Shown here: piece by piece, positions 16,612 to 23,885 of the stretch
How positions within the stretch are numbered: the first letter of the stretch is position 1
Layout: every line of letters begins with the position of its first letter
The notes under the pieces: generated by a model
Told to the model about the DNA's origin: nothing
What the model saw: only the letters and a program-made list of their open reading frames with translations
Databases searched by the model: none
Position numbers and translations under genes: made by a program
Origin: a virus
Virus record (IMG/VR): IMGVR_UViG_3300032560_000106
Span: 1 to 25,695 of that record
Length of the DNA: 25,695 nt
Direction: 5' to 3' (one strand)

Positions 16612-16667
16612 CCTCCCCCCAAGGGAGGTTTATTCGGTCAAGTCCGAAATAATCCTGTTAGGGATTA
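16612..16667 (-). other. Cluster of three consecutive hairpins
   Basis: In minus-strand order: TAATCC/GGATTA (16650-16667, 6 bp, including the stop of the downstream micro-ORF); TTCGG/CCGAA (16633-16648, 5 bp); CCTCCC/GGGAGG (16612-16628, 6 bp, 5-base loop). All are perfect and lie in a gap otherwise without genes. No U-run follows, so this is not a standard terminator for the minus strand; a processing or stability element is possible. Confidence 0.6.
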
Positions 16668-16706
16668 CTTACGTGCTTTACGACCTTTGCGAGCTTTACG
16701 TGCCAT
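16665..16706 (-). CDS. 13-residue basic micro-ORF (MARKARKGRKARK)
   Basis: 14 codons including TAA, with a clear ribosome site (AAGGAGT, 7 bases before ATG). Eight of 13 residues are Arg or Lys. Lies between the other micro-ORF and the three-hairpin cluster, and its stop is inside the first hairpin. A second 13-codon basic ORF with its own site is found 77 bases away; two in a row make chance less likely. Function unknown; a nucleic-acid-binding or virion peptide is possible. Confidence 0.45.
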   Translation of the reverse strand: MARKARKGRKARK

Positions 16707-16783
16707 GTGAATGACTCCTTAAAAAGCGGTCACCTATTTCAAAGGGAAGGCAGCCACACCCTTTTTCCTGTGAAGGGAAACTA

Positions 16784-16825
16784 TTAACGACGTGATTTAC
16801 GTGATTTTTTATGGCTCTTACGCAT
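16784..16825 (-). CDS. 13-residue basic micro-ORF (MRKSHKKSRKSRR)
   Basis: 14 codons including TAA, ribosome site TTGGAG 7 bases before the ATG. Ten of 13 residues are Arg, Lys or His and the rest are Met and Ser. Same length and character as the micro-ORF at 16665-16706. Between them (16707-16783) are two weak stems (TTTCC/GGAAA and AAAGGG/CCCTTT) and no longer frame. Confidence 0.45.
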   Translation of the reverse strand: MRKSHKKSRKSRR

Positions 16826-16844
16826 TTTAAATCTCCAAGTTAAG

Positions 16845-17009
16845 CTATCCCCTAACTGAACGACCCATGTCCCTAGTTTTAGGGCTACGGTTAAAACTCT
16901 TTACTCCTTGAGTACGATACTGCAAATTTGGTGAACCTGCATCTCTTTTTAATTGCTCAGTAGTTACCCTAGGTTGATCTGCTTTTGGCGCTACGCTTGA
17001 TCTTGCCAT
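16845..17009 (-). CDS. 54-residue basic protein coupled to the portal
   Basis: Starts MARSSVAPKADQPRVTTEQL and ends KTRDMGRSVRG; strongly basic and Ser/Arg-rich, no fold recognised. Its ATG overlaps the portal stop (TAATG), so it is almost certainly translated after the portal. A CCCTA/TAGGG stem lies inside it (16871-16884). Function unknown; like its tiny neighbours it may be a minor virion or DNA-binding peptide. Confidence 0.65.
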   Translation of the reverse strand: MARSSVAPKADQPRVTTEQLKRDAGSPNLQYRTQGVKSFNRSPKTRDMGRSVRG

Positions 17010-18634
17010 TATCCTACCTCTGGTTCTTTCTTCCCTTTAGGTGCGGGAGCTTGTTGTTTAGGTTGAGCAGCTTCCATTTTCTCTCTACGTTTCAACTTGT
17101 CTTTCAACAATTGTTTCATCGGTGGTTCTGTCAAGTCAAGCAATGATTCGGCATCAATAGCTTTGGCTTTGAACAAATTAAACGCTAATTGTTTTAAATC
17201 TTCGGTAAAGATTGGGCTGTTAGAGTGAGCATCCACTTTAACTACAAAATCTTTAGTAAATTGCTCGGCAATAAAGGCTTTACCATCTTCATCTTTAAAG
17301 TGAGTGTCATCATAGGCTTGCAATAACTTGAGATATAAGGTTGCTACCTTTTCCAAGCTATCTTCCACAATCAAAGCCCGTTTTTTAGCTCTTGAACTAC
17401 CAAGACGAGCTAATTGGCTTGCATGACCTTGACTTCTTACGCCTGATTCGCCTTTACCGCTTAATACGTTGCTAATACCTGATACTTCAGCAAACATATT
17501 GTCAATTTCATGCAATACCTCAAACAAATCAGGTGGCATTTCAGGCGATAGGCGATCTACCTTACCGCCAGGCATATCTGAGGCAATCAATGATCCAGCA
17601 CGTTGCATAGCAAAGTATTTTTCATCGGTAATACCGCTAAATCCGCTAAATGCCGTTGGTGGCGCTACCTGCTTAGAAAGAAGATCAAGAATCTCAGTCA
17701 TGCGAGTGTTACGCAACTCTTGCAACAAAATCAATTGCTGCGCTTCTGAAGCACCCCAGTAATAATCGGGCAATGGATTAGGTGTAATCTGCACAAAAGG
17801 ACATTCACCTTTTAAGAACAGGCTTGCACCAGGTCTGTCATAAATGATGATGTCAGGAGCAGCCATTGTGACCACTTGATAATCCTCAGTATCATCATTC
17901 CACAGCCACAACTCAGTCATTTCAACGGTATCTTCGGCTACCTGAGCTTTGTAACGGTTCATGCCGTACAGATCAAGGTTAATGTTGCCGTAGATAGTGG
18001 GATTGGTCTGGCTCATCACAATACGGTTTACCGCATCAGGTATTTCAGAATCGGATACTTTTGTGCCTGAAGTAATGCGGGAAACAATCTGTTCACGCTT
18101 TGGATGGGAATACAGACGGGCGTATAGCTCCGACTTAGTAATGTAGTAAGTTTGTGTAATGGCTTCTTGCCTGTCTGTATAAGGGGTATCTTCACGCAAC
18201 ACGCCAATCGATGACGGTTCAATCATGTAAGGATGAATACCTTTGTTGTACACCAGCTTAATAAAGGTGGTGTTGTACACAAGCGCCCATGTCAACGCAG
18301 TAGAAAATACTTGATCTGCATTGGAATTAAGCCACTCATCATTGAGCGCTTGGGTTAAGACTGGTGCTTTGTGATGCTCTGCGTTATGGACAGATGCGCC
18401 TAATGCAATAGAAAATCTTGTTGTTTCGGCTGAATATAAAAATGAAGTTAATTGATCTAAGTGCGGGTGAATTTTATTAAAATACGCTGGTGGTTGCTCT
18501 GGACCAGCGCCAAATAAATAATATGCTCTTAGTGTCGTGTAATCACCCTTTCTAGCTTCTTTGGACACCATACATTTATTGATGATGTCCAAATATAGTT
18601 CTTCTCTAGCTTCGGGTGCTGACGGAATTTTCAT
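17009..18634 (-). CDS. Portal protein
   Basis: 541 residues. Position after the terminase block and before scaffold and capsid, length, and sequence style identify the dodecameric head portal through which DNA is packaged. N-terminal part (RKGDYTTLRAYYLFGAGPEQPPAYFNKIHPHLDQLTSFLYSAETTRFS) and C-terminal GVRSQGHASQLARLGSSRAKKRALIVEDSLEKVATLYLKLLQAYDD are typical of portals from pelagic and freshwater phages as I recall. The C-terminus is Lys/Pro/Gln-rich (QPKQQAPAPKGKKEPEVG), a flexible tail. ATG overlaps the upstream stop (ATGA). Confidence 0.85.
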   Translation of the reverse strand: MKIPSAPEAREELYLDIINKCMVSKEARKGDYTTLRAYYLFGAGPEQPPAYFNKIHPHLDQLTSFLYSAETTRFSIALGASVHNAEHHKAPVLTQALNDEWLNSNADQVFSTALTWALVYNTTFIKLVYNKGIHPYMIEPSSIGVLREDTPYTDRQEAITQTYYITKSELYARLYSHPKREQIVSRITSGTKVSDSEIPDAVNRIVMSQTNPTIYGNINLDLYGMNRYKAQVAEDTVEMTELWLWNDDTEDYQVVTMAAPDIIIYDRPGASLFLKGECPFVQITPNPLPDYYWGASEAQQLILLQELRNTRMTEILDLLSKQVAPPTAFSGFSGITDEKYFAMQRAGSLIASDMPGGKVDRLSPEMPPDLFEVLHEIDNMFAEVSGISNVLSGKGESGVRSQGHASQLARLGSSRAKKRALIVEDSLEKVATLYLKLLQAYDDTHFKDEDGKAFIAEQFTKDFVVKVDAHSNSPIFTEDLKQLAFNLFKAKAIDAESLLDLTEPPMKQLLKDKLKRREKMEAAQPKQQAPAPKGKKEPEVG

Positions 18635-19182
18635 GTTTTAATTTTTAGGTTATCTGGATCGGGCATATAACTTGCAGTCTTAGGTCCTGAGTTTATACCA
18701 GCCTGTTGTGGTGTCAAGCCCACCTGCTCACCCATGACAGGTTGTGCAAATCTTCCAGCAAGAATGGACTGCATATCCATTCCTCTCATTCCTCCGCCCC
18801 AGACCGCTGCATCCCCTGGGCGGCTTTCTTTTTGCGCTTGCTGATCGGGAATTTGGGGTTTGATTTTGTCTTTGTTGACGCCTTTTTTGCGGGTAGCGTA
18901 CTTTTCTGCGTCTGCGTAGTCTTTTTCTTTGAACTTGTTTTTACGGGTAAGGTATCCGCTTTGGTTTTCACCTTCTCTTGTGGACTTGATGTCGGACATA
19001 TCGAACTCCATTGCGAGTTGCTTTGTTGACTTGTCGGTGAACTTGGTTTTGTTGCTGATAAGGTTAGGAGCTTGCAAAAATACGACCATAACTTCTTCAT
19101 GACAATCCTTCATAGGACACTGCGGTTTACGGGATTCGAAATATCCATGTTTAGGACATTTGTAATCGTTTACTACTGCCAT
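18631..19182 (-). CDS. Zinc-ribbon protein of the packaging block
   Basis: 183 residues. The N-terminus YKCPKHGYFESRKPQCPMKD then CHEEV carries a CPxHG...CPxxxCH cluster (Cys9, His12, Cys22, Cys27, His28) that can bind zinc. The middle is Lys-rich and charged, the C-terminus Gly/Met/Pro-rich (GGGMRGMDMQ, GLTPQQAGINSGPKTASYMP). It stands between the HTH gene and the portal and overlaps the portal by ATGA. A DNA- or terminase-binding role is possible. Family not known to me. Confidence 0.65.
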   Translation of the reverse strand: MAVVNDYKCPKHGYFESRKPQCPMKDCHEEVMVVFLQAPNLISNKTKFTDKSTKQLAMEFDMSDIKSTREGENQSGYLTRKNKFKEKDYADAEKYATRKKGVNKDKIKPQIPDQQAQKESRPGDAAVWGGGMRGMDMQSILAGRFAQPVMGEQVGLTPQQAGINSGPKTASYMPDPDNLKIKT

Positions 19183-19184
19183 TG

Positions 19185-19580
19185 TTATCTCCCCTTCAAT
19201 TGTTCGTCAAGTGTTAAAACAGAATAATCAGACCTATTGGTAATACCCAACTTAATCTTAATCTCTCCATTAACTAATTGCAATCCCGCACTTTTTGCCA
19301 TATCAGGCTTTGGTTCTTTGCGATATTGCACAAATCTAGTGTTATCTCGGTTTTGCATAATGGCTACTTCGCCATTTACCCACTCTGTATAGGCTTTACT
19401 AACTCGTCTTTGCATATATTCGGTCAATGGTTCGGATTCATCTAAGAAAACATCCCGTATATGCGCTTCAGACACGCCAGCCAAGTCAGAAAACAATTTA
19501 ACGGATATTCCACGATTTTTGTCTTGTAAAAAGCGTTTCATAATCCGTTTTAGTTCCATTTTTGGTATTGCAGACCTCAT
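19185..19580 (-). CDS. HTH DNA-binding protein, possible small terminase
   Basis: 131 residues. Residues about 26-45 (SVKLFSDLAGVSEAHIRDVF) look like a helix-turn-helix, followed by a basic helix (LTEYMQRRVSKAYTEW) and a short beta-rich C-terminal part (VNGEIKIKLG). An HTH protein coupled to the large terminase (ATGA overlap with it) could be the small subunit that recognises the packaging site, or a regulator. A small terminase usually precedes the large one, so the order is unusual. The internal ATG at 19557-19559 is an alternative start. Confidence 0.6.
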   Translation of the reverse strand: MRSAIPKMELKRIMKRFLQDKNRGISVKLFSDLAGVSEAHIRDVFLDESEPLTEYMQRRVSKAYTEWVNGEVAIMQNRDNTRFVQYRKEPKPDMAKSAGLQLVNGEIKIKLGITNRSDYSVLTLDEQLKGR

Positions 19581-21340
19581 TTACCGTAAACCCCAATACG
19601 TTTTAAGTAATCGCTCACATTTCTGCCAACGGTAAGCTGCTCTGGCGTAAAGTCATCTTGCATACGGGACATTGGGCGAGTGAGCTTGGCAGTAATCAGT
19701 CTTGGTTGCACCTGTTCTGCAAAAGCAGCGCAAGCAAGAGCCGTAGCAATTACCCTATCGTCTTTATTGCGACCTGAAGCCTCAATTGAGCTGCCGTCAC
19801 GGATAGTGGTTTTCATTTCTTCAATCGTATCCATATCCCAAATGTCCATCATCCCACGCTCAAAGTAATCTTTCATGTAGGTAAGCATCCGCTCTTTGGT
19901 TGCTGCTGTGGTCATCCAGCCAATTGAGTTGGACACCCCGCCAAGCGTATCGTTTCTGCGCCAAATGTAATTTTGCATATTGCCGTACACGTCAAGCAGG
20001 TCTTTGCCTAGGGCTGTACCCATGCTGGCAGCTTGGCGCTTGAGGTTACGCAATTCATTGATAACTGCCTGACCTGGACCATTGATTTCAAGGTTCAAAG
20101 TCGAGTTTTTATACGCACCCGCTAGGTGGGCAATGATCCAAGCAAACTGGTAGGTGTTTAATTCTGAGGTGGCAAAGGAAGCGACTTGCTCTAGTCCATC
20201 TGCGTAGCACCTAAAGACTTGAATACAAAATCTGTCAGCCCAATCGCTAGATCCATAAGCAGGATCAGCGCCAATAACATAGTAAGCCGTATCAACTGGT
20301 TCTTCCCAGACTTTAAGGGTTGCCAGGCGCTCTGTTGATTTAAGAACTTCAGTATCTTGAAAGTTAACACCAAAGCTATAGCGGTAAGAATCATAAGTAC
20401 GTTTCTTTAGTTTTTTAACTGCATCGGTACACCTAGCGTTAGAAAAAAACGATGTACCTGTCATCACAAAGGCATAGTCCTCAGTAGGCGGAAACTCTTG
20501 ATACATGAGGCTATCGTCTTTAATACCTTCGTACAATTTCCAGCGCCACCACGCTATTTGACGGGAATTGATTTCAAAGTTATACAACTTTTTAATATCT
20601 TTGACCCATTCTTTTTCTTCGCCTGTCAGCTTGCCATCCCAATACACTTCATAGGTTTTGCTTTTAGGATCAAGCATATACAGCTCGTTACGCCACCAGC
20701 CACAAAAGATGGCACGTTGCGTACGGGCTTTTTTAGCTGTCACGTACATATCGTGAAACATATTAAAGCCACGTGCCGTTGATTCAAAGGTGTACAAGCG
20801 ATCAGGGTTAGTCTCAGCCAAAGATGCTAAGAGAGATGCAAGTCCTTCTTCGTCACCCCAGGATGATGTTTCTGTTCCATGTAGGTATGTAATAGCCTTA
20901 CCACGACCCAAACTTCCTTTTGCTCTAAGCCCAGCGACTTGATAAAAGAGACGGCTTCGGTTTTTGAGGGAAAGCTGATTTCGGTTGTGAGCAAGGAGCG
21001 GGATTTTATACTCTTTGGGCAAACCATCCATATACATGGCAAGGGTTGATCGGAACATATCCCGATTTTCTTCCGTATCCGTTGTGAGTGTGCCTTGAAG
21101 CCCTGGGTGCATGAAGTGCCAGTAGAGGTCAAGTGCGAGGGAGATTGTGGTGATTCCAAGTTGCCTTCCTTTCAGAATGACGAAAAAATGGCAGCCATCT
21201 GCCAATCCTTTGTTGATCTCATCCATGACATAGGTTTGCGTACCCAGAAGATTGTCCATCTTCCGCAAGCCTTGCTCTTTGGTCTCAATCTTGAGCTGCT
21301 TACAAAAATTGTAAAAATGTTTGAGATTGAATTGACTCAT
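19577..21340 (-). CDS. terL: Terminase large subunit
   Basis: 587 residues from the ATG at 21338-21340; the frame is open upstream only to a TTG, and the ATG gives an ATGA overlap with the glycosyltransferase stop. ATPase: Walker A-like KGRQLGIT (57-64 of this start) and a Walker B-like ITYLHGTE (about 151-158), then the coupling-type FESTARGFNMFH (about 185-196). RNase H-fold nuclease: IGADPAYG with Asp359 near 356-363, Glu418 in LEING, and a C-terminal KDDRVIATALA with Asp527/528. So both the packaging motor and the DNA-cutting centre look intact. It drives DNA into the prohead through the portal. Confidence 0.92.
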   Translation of the reverse strand: MSQFNLKHFYNFCKQLKIETKEQGLRKMDNLLGTQTYVMDEINKGLADGCHFFVILKGRQLGITTISLALDLYWHFMHPGLQGTLTTDTEENRDMFRSTLAMYMDGLPKEYKIPLLAHNRNQLSLKNRSRLFYQVAGLRAKGSLGRGKAITYLHGTETSSWGDEEGLASLLASLAETNPDRLYTFESTARGFNMFHDMYVTAKKARTQRAIFCGWWRNELYMLDPKSKTYEVYWDGKLTGEEKEWVKDIKKLYNFEINSRQIAWWRWKLYEGIKDDSLMYQEFPPTEDYAFVMTGTSFFSNARCTDAVKKLKKRTYDSYRYSFGVNFQDTEVLKSTERLATLKVWEEPVDTAYYVIGADPAYGSSDWADRFCIQVFRCYADGLEQVASFATSELNTYQFAWIIAHLAGAYKNSTLNLEINGPGQAVINELRNLKRQAASMGTALGKDLLDVYGNMQNYIWRRNDTLGGVSNSIGWMTTAATKERMLTYMKDYFERGMMDIWDMDTIEEMKTTIRDGSSIEASGRNKDDRVIATALACAAFAEQVQPRLITAKLTRPMSRMQDDFTPEQLTVGRNVSDYLKRIGVYGK

Positions 21341-22056
21341 GTAATGATCCAAGGCAATTTGCCATTAAACCGTTGTAGTAGGGCATGGTTGCCCATTTCA
21401 AAGAATTCTTTTTGTACGCCACATTCCCCGCCTAACCTAAAGTTAAACGTATGCTTTTTGGTAGAGGTAAAGTTTGGAAAAATATGCTTGGCAGCGTCAT
21501 AAAACTGACGATCCACCTGCGGACTAGGTTGATTTAAGATGATGGCTAATTGCTTGAGGTATTCGGTTTTCATACCCCACATACACCAGTCAACAAAATG
21601 ATGACCAGGGATATTCCATGAGTCGTGCAGCTCTCCTAAGGCTTCGCAATTGTCCTCAAGCAAAAAGTTACCCTCCTTGTCATAGATTGACCTAAGGCTA
21701 TAAGCCCAATCATATCCTTTTTCAGTAATCAATCCCATGATCGATGCCACATGATTTTGACTAAACCAATCGTCATCGTTGCAAAAGAAAGTGACATTCT
21801 CTGTAACCAGTTGAGGAGCAGCAGCTAACCAACGCTGTCCTGCATATCCGTTGCCCCCAATCTTGGCATCCCAATAACAAACCTTGGTGTGCTCATCCCA
21901 GTACAGCTTACGAATGTCTGCAAAGGTTTGATAATCCCCGTCACACAAAATGTAATGAGTGCAAGGGTGATACTGCGCTTTAATTGAAGCAACGCAATTG
22001 GATAGCTCCCAAGGGCGGTCACCTCTAGTTACGGTCACTACGGCTGCGGTTTTCAA
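21337..22056 (-). CDS. Glycosyltransferase family 2-like, TTG start
   Basis: 239 residues. N-terminal AAVVTVTRGDRPWELSNCVAS is the nucleotide-binding start of a GT-A fold; IGGNGYAGQRWLAA and the acidic motif FFCNDDDWF (Asp94-96) match the DxD site that binds metal and sugar nucleotide; the C-terminal part has HHFVDWCMWGMKT. It probably transfers a sugar to a phage or host target. The start is TTG (22054-22056), overlapping the preceding stop (TTGA), with TAGGT upstream; no in-frame ATG exists before residue 106. It overlaps terL by ATGA, an odd place for a modification gene. Confidence 0.7.
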   Translation of the reverse strand: MKTAAVVTVTRGDRPWELSNCVASIKAQYHPCTHYILCDGDYQTFADIRKLYWDEHTKVCYWDAKIGGNGYAGQRWLAAAPQLVTENVTFFCNDDDWFSQNHVASIMGLITEKGYDWAYSLRSIYDKEGNFLLEDNCEALGELHDSWNIPGHHFVDWCMWGMKTEYLKQLAIILNQPSPQVDRQFYDAAKHIFPNFTSTKKHTFNFRLGGECGVQKEFFEMGNHALLQRFNGKLPWIIT

Positions 22057-22304
22057 TTGTGTTTACCTAATCGTTTGGTTTCAAAGTCTGGGATGTCCCA
22101 GTACGCCACTTTAAGTCTAGCGGTATGGTTTTTAGCAAGGCTGATTAACCCGTCATAGGTCATTTGACTAAACCGTTCTTTCCATTCTGCCGCTAGTTTT
22201 ATCTTTTGTTTTTTGGTTTTGCAGGAAATAGCTCTTAACATTTCTGTCTTGTACATCAGCCGTTCTTCCCGCAATCTTTCTAAATCAGTGGACTGCGTCA
22301 CCAT
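22053..22304 (-). CDS. Small charged protein, function unknown
   Basis: 83 residues, Lys/Arg/Glu-rich, mostly helical (ERLREERLMYKTEMLRAIS, KTKKQKIKLAAEWKERFSQM) with an aromatic C-terminus (VAYWDIPDFETKRLG). Overlaps the gene before it by 20 bases and the glycosyltransferase by 4 (TTGA). No motif recognised. A regulatory or adaptor role in the early part of the operon is only a guess. Confidence 0.6.
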   Translation of the reverse strand: MVTQSTDLERLREERLMYKTEMLRAISCKTKKQKIKLAAEWKERFSQMTYDGLISLAKNHTARLKVAYWDIPDFETKRLGKHN

Positions 22305-22515
22305 CTTCAGGCTCTAGCAGTTTTTTAAGGTGCAAAATTTCTGCCTCAGCCATCATTAGAAGTTCAGATGACTTAGCATGAACACGCATCAGCTCATGAA
22401 AAATGTCATCCTTGCTCATAGCCCATACTCTTGTCATATATTCCTTTTTGGCAAGGTCACCTGCCTTTTCAATATATTGCTGGACTGATATAGCGTTCTT
22501 TATTCCGTTCTCCAT
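22285..22515 (-). CDS. Small helical protein, function unknown
   Basis: 76 residues: ISVQQYIEKAGDLAKKEYMT then MSKDDIFHELMRVHAKSSEL and LLMMAEAEILHLKKLLEPED. Charged and coiled-coil-like, no known motif. It overlaps both neighbours (16 bases with the upstream gene, 20 with the downstream one), typical of a coupled phage cluster. Confidence 0.6.
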   Translation of the reverse strand: MENGIKNAISVQQYIEKAGDLAKKEYMTRVWAMSKDDIFHELMRVHAKSSELLMMAEAEILHLKKLLEPEDGDAVH

Positions 22516-22715
22516 ACTCGCACTCCTTCACTTTCTTTTCTGGCTATAAATTTTTTGCCTAACTGTTTGCCTGTGCGGTAGTTTGCATTACAGACAATCT
22601 GAATTTTCCCCGTTGGCACAAAGAATGACTCTCCGACTTCCAATTGTTTATATGGGTACACATTGCGCTTTTTCTCAGGGGGTATCGGTATATTTTTTTC
22701 TACCTCAATACTCAT
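22500..22715 (-). CDS. Small basic protein, first gene of the left operon
   Basis: 71 residues from the ATG at 22713-22715, preferred to an upstream frame start because AAGGAGAATATCATAATG is a clear ribosome site; the upstream extension would run across the promoter. It reads MSIEVEKNIPIPPEKKRN then GESFFVPTGKIQIVCNANYRTGKQLGKKFIARKESEGVRVWRTE. The Y.t.Gk.lgkkF..R.e..GvRVWR ending resembles small single-domain phage proteins whose function is not known; a nucleic-acid contact is possible from the basic face. Confidence 0.65.
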   Translation of the reverse strand: MSIEVEKNIPIPPEKKRNVYPYKQLEVGESFFVPTGKIQIVCNANYRTGKQLGKKFIARKESEGVRVWRTE

Positions 22716-22742
22716 TATGATATTCTCCTTATAACTTAACTC

Positions 22743-22770
22743 ATCATACCACCATGATACACACATACAA
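22743..22770 (-). promoter_or_regulatory. Candidate sigma70 promoter of the left operon
   Basis: Minus-strand -35 TTGTAT (22765-22770), 16-base spacer, -10 TATGAT (22743-22748) preceded by TGG, an extended -10. Predicted start is about 20 bases before the ribosome site of the first gene. It lies inside the start of the divergent plus-strand gene. It is the only obvious promoter in front of the packaging genes. Confidence 0.5.
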
Positions 22771-23470
22771 CGAATATCGTCTAGGGGATAACCTAGTTCA
22801 TCTTAATTATTTACGCAAGGTTTGCAAAGAGAACCCCGATCTGGAGTTCACCCATCATGTCAATCCTGCGTATATCGACCAACTCGCCCCTCTCGTAGAG
22901 GATACTGCTATTGGCTTGCAGGGGCTAAGTATCCCGCCTGGCGCTCATAACGCTTGGATCGGTAGGGACAATTACTTTTATAACCATCCATTGCAGCATG
23001 ATTGGGTGGCGTTTTACTTGGAATGGTTCGATCACCTATCTAACATCCTTGAAGTTTCCAATCCTATGGCTTGCAAGGAGGACTTCTTATTCGATTACCC
23101 CGCTTTAAACGAGCCCTATGACATGGAGTTTGATGTATTGGTCATTAACTCTGCCCCGTCATCTGGGCAACTACCAGACTTTAACCCCCAATTCTTTGAA
23201 AAACGGGTACGGGAATTGGCAAATCAAGGGCTAAAAGTAGTCACAACTGCCCCTACAGGGATGGTTTCTTGCACCTTAGATTGGGATTTAGACGTGACTG
23301 GCATAGGCGCAATATCAAAATACTGCCAGCACATAGAGGGTGTGGCTACTGGTCCTATGTGGACTACGTTCAATATCTTCAATCAAAACAATATCTTGAG
23401 TCGTAAGTTCTACTGCGGACATCAAACGGTGAATCTTACCGACAATACGGTAACGATAAATAAACTGTAA
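22754..23470 (+). CDS. GT-B (GT9-like) glycosyltransferase or related phage protein
   Basis: 238 residues. TYNEYRLGDNLVHLNYLRK (4-22) resembles the GT9 heptosyltransferase start LGDxLLxxPxLRxL, and the C-terminal HIEGVATGPMWTTFNIF sits where GT9 proteins have a DSGPxHLA-type sugar-nucleotide site; LVINSAPSSGQLPDF and VVTTAPTG fit the interdomain strand and loop. I recall similar proteins in cyanophages and pelagiphages. No good ribosome site precedes this ATG; the message may be leaderless. With the GT-A gene on the other strand it forms a pair of sugar-transfer candidates at the divergent point. Confidence 0.55.
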   Translation: MIHTYNEYRLGDNLVHLNYLRKVCKENPDLEFTHHVNPAYIDQLAPLVEDTAIGLQGLSIPPGAHNAWIGRDNYFYNHPLQHDWVAFYLEWFDHLSNILEVSNPMACKEDFLFDYPALNEPYDMEFDVLVINSAPSSGQLPDFNPQFFEKRVRELANQGLKVVTTAPTGMVSCTLDWDLDVTGIGAISKYCQHIEGVATGPMWTTFNIFNQNNILSRKFYCGHQTVNLTDNTVTINKL

Positions 23471-23478
23471 TTTTTTTT

Positions 23479-23506
23479 GGGGGGAGCTGCGAATGGGGCT
23501 CCTCCT
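23479..23506 (+). other. Strong hairpin downstream of the GT-B gene
   Basis: GGGGGGAGC (23479-23487) pairs with GCTCCTCCT (23498-23506), nine pairs with two G-U, around a 10-base loop. A T8 run precedes it (23471-23478) instead of following it, so it is not a standard terminator on either strand; a structural 3' end is possible. Confidence 0.55.
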
Positions 23507-23837
23507 ACAACAGGTCCATGCCCATCTCAAAGGGCGCATTGTTTATGCTGATTTAATCTAATCTGTCCTGCCCATATTCCCTTATAGATCAATCAGTTAT
23601 GGCGTATTGTTAATGTAATACTACCCATTGCACCCATATTGAAATTGTAAGAGGGCATTGTGTAGGTAATCTATCCCCCATTTGGTTACCCCTACTGACT
23701 ATATATACATCTATTTACTAAGTACCTATATAAACTAACTTTAAATAGATGATAGCTATATATCTATCATTGTATATATATAACTATAGACTATAGACGA
23801 TAGCTATGCAATAACTAAAAGATATAAAAATAAGTTG
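23507..23837 (+). other. Non-coding, very AT-rich control region
   Basis: No gene is supported here. The left part has mixed sequence with a weak GGTAA/TTACC stem (23665-23690). From about 23690 it becomes strongly AT-rich, with TATATA runs and the palindrome and repeats listed separately. It leads into the ardC promoter. A replication origin is possible in such a region but nothing proves it. Confidence 0.5.
23749..23770 (+). promoter_or_regulatory. 22-bp near-palindrome, operator candidate
   Basis: ATGATAG and CTATCAT arms around an 8-base TA-rich centre, with one mismatched pair. It lies about 70-90 bases upstream of the ardC -35. A dimeric regulator site is the simplest reading. Confidence 0.45.
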
Positions 23838-23876
23838 TTGACATCATCAAACTAATGTCTATAATCTAGCTATGCA
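23801..23876 (+). repeat. Direct repeat of TAGCTATGCA flanking the ardC promoter
   Basis: The 10-mer TAGCTATGCA occurs at 23801-23810 and 23867-23876; the second copy covers the expected start of transcription. A direct repeat ACTATAG also occurs twice near 23784-23796. Binding of a repressor to both copies would block the promoter. Confidence 0.45.
23838..23865 (+). promoter_or_regulatory. Consensus sigma70 promoter of ardC
   Basis: TTGACA (23838-23843) and TATAAT (23860-23865) are both perfect matches, 16 bases apart. Predicted start near 23872, about 70 bases before the ardC ATG. An early-type promoter read by host RNA polymerase is the natural interpretation. Confidence 0.8.
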
Positions 23877-23885
23877 CTACTAATT

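Noticed and set aside
20827-21159. 110-residue minus-strand frame inside the terminase
   Set aside because: Shadow in another frame of the terminase, whose motifs are intact through the region.
22730-22735. TATAAC as a -10 of the GT-B gene
   Set aside because: No -35 match at the right distance; it would overlap the clearer minus-strand promoter.
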